Positions 63,531 to 64,000 of a DNA stretch of 64,000 nt are shown here, one piece after another. Every line of letters starts with the position of its first letter. The first letter of the stretch is position 1. The notes under the pieces were generated by a model, which ran no database searches, was not told where the DNA came from, and saw only the letters and a list, made by a program, of their open reading frames with translations. Origin of the DNA: Mucilaginibacter sp. (lineage in GTDB: Bacteria > Bacteroidota > Bacteroidia > Sphingobacteriales > Sphingobacteriaceae). The stretch covers positions 62,001 through 126,000 of the forward strand of contig NZ_JAQBOF010000027.1 of assembly GCF_028288185.1 (NCBI RefSeq), written 5' to 3'. A program made the translations under genes and the position numbers.

Positions 63531-64000
63531 CTATGAACGTATTTGCCCATCACCTCTCACCAGCCATTTATAACTGGTTAGCTCTTGCAAGCCCATTGGG
63601 CCGCGTGCATGTAGTTTCTGTGTGCTGATACCGATCTCGGCCCCTAAACCAAATTGCGCGCCATCGGTAAAAGCTGTTGATGCGTTTACATAAACTGCCG
63701 CAGCGTCAACCCGGTTTAAAAAGATTTCCATCCGAACTGCATCTTCGGTAATAATTGCCTCGCTATGTTTTGAACTATTGGTTGCGATATGGTCAAGCGC
63801 CTGTTCAAAAGTATCAACAGTTTTAACTGCCATATTCATAGATAAAAATTCAGTGCCAAAATGTTCCGGCCCGGCTTTATGTAATAACTGGGTCGGGTAG
63901 GTGCTTTGCAAAGCTGTATACGCCGTTTCATCAGCATAAATAGTTACCCCGGCATCGCCTAAAGGTTTAGCCAATTCAGACAGGTCTTTTAATCGTGCCG
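63531..64000 (-). CDS. proA: Glutamate-5-semialdehyde dehydrogenase (gamma-glutamyl phosphate reductase), 5' partial
   Basis: The C-terminal ~155 residues; the frame continues past the window edge. [70 protein letters not shown] (in parts) are the ProA C-terminal signatures. The catalytic Cys lies in the missing part. It makes the semialdehyde precursor of proline. mnmA follows on the same strand in the direction of transcription after 85 bases. Confidence 0.95.
   Translation of the reverse strand, partial: ARLKDLSELAKPLGDAGVTIYADETAYTALQSTYPTQLLHKAGPEHFGTEFLSMNMAVKTVDTFEQALDHIATNSSKHSEAIITEDAVRMEIFLNRVDAAAVYVNASTAFTDGAQFGLGAEIGISTQKLHARGPMGLQELTSYKWLVRGDGQIRS

Noticed and set aside
1..64000. 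tRNA, rRNA or riboswitch genes
   Set aside because: Reading the intergenic regions gave no cloverleaf, rRNA-like stretch or recognisable riboswitch core; a covariance-model search could still find a small RNA.

Overview
The window is AT-rich (roughly 40% GC by eye) chromosomal DNA from a Bacteroidota bacterium, most likely a member of the Sphingobacteriaceae such as Mucilaginibacter or Pedobacter. The reasons are the T9SS type A and type B C-terminal sorting domains, a PorP/SprF-OmpA cassette, a GH92 mannosidase, DUF4369-TlpA and NIPSNAP proteins, and start regions carrying the Bacteroidota -7 element TAnnTTTG, sometimes only 3-8 bases before the start codon. The genus is an inference. No rRNA, tRNA, CRISPR array, insertion sequence or prophage was seen. 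Both ends cut a gene: a cupredoxin-tailed beta-propeller protein on the left and proA on the right.

Layout. 1-8.2 kb: secreted proteins that look carbohydrate-related (propeller-cupredoxin, serine hydrolase with a sialidase-like tail, FG-GAP/sugar isomerase fusion, alpha-galactosidase-like). 8.2-11 kb: a STAND-type ATPase and a sugar-nucleotide transferase on the minus strand. 11-20.3 kb: surface and secretion region with a T9SS type A cargo, a lipoprotein, and an adhesin-SprF-OmpA operon of the type B kind. 20.6-23.9 kb: small exported proteins, a periplasmic MsrB, an XRE-S24 repressor with probable operators, and two tandem LTxxQ-like secreted proteins. 24-26.6 kb: bioF-bioD and a 3-hydroxyacyl-CoA dehydrogenase. 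27-37.5 kb, minus strand: a peptidase/propeller/barrel protein, PBP1A, a TfoX-N protein, the GH92 mannosidase, and an omega-amidase/methionine-aminotransferase pair. 37.6-40.3 kb: an ABC importer lacking its ATPase, and an exported NIPSNAP protein. 40.4-45.7 kb: an aminotransferase, then a tightly overlapping CDF transporter-NUDIX-bioA group followed by an unrecognised ferritin-like protein. 45.9-51.6 kb, minus strand: an LTA-synthase-like sulfatase, ComEC, a MerR regulator and a toxin-antitoxin pair. 51.7-64 kb: housekeeping genes (alaS, gatB, a TlpA-like protein, a PhoB-like regulator, a pseudouridine synthase, topA, mnmA, proA) plus a Lys/Ala-rich histone- or LEA-like protein.

The most unusual structure lies between genes. 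Several intergenic regions, and the bioA coding region itself, carry short tandem arrays with a 7-bp period and different unit sequences (an octamer array precedes alaS), reminiscent of cyanobacterial STRR heptamers. There are also recurring perfect palindromes, a head-to-head REP-like pair directly before the ferritin-like gene, and a cluster of TGATTCA motifs between two convergent genes. The bioA array is the one most likely to matter, because gaining or losing one unit would shift the reading frame.
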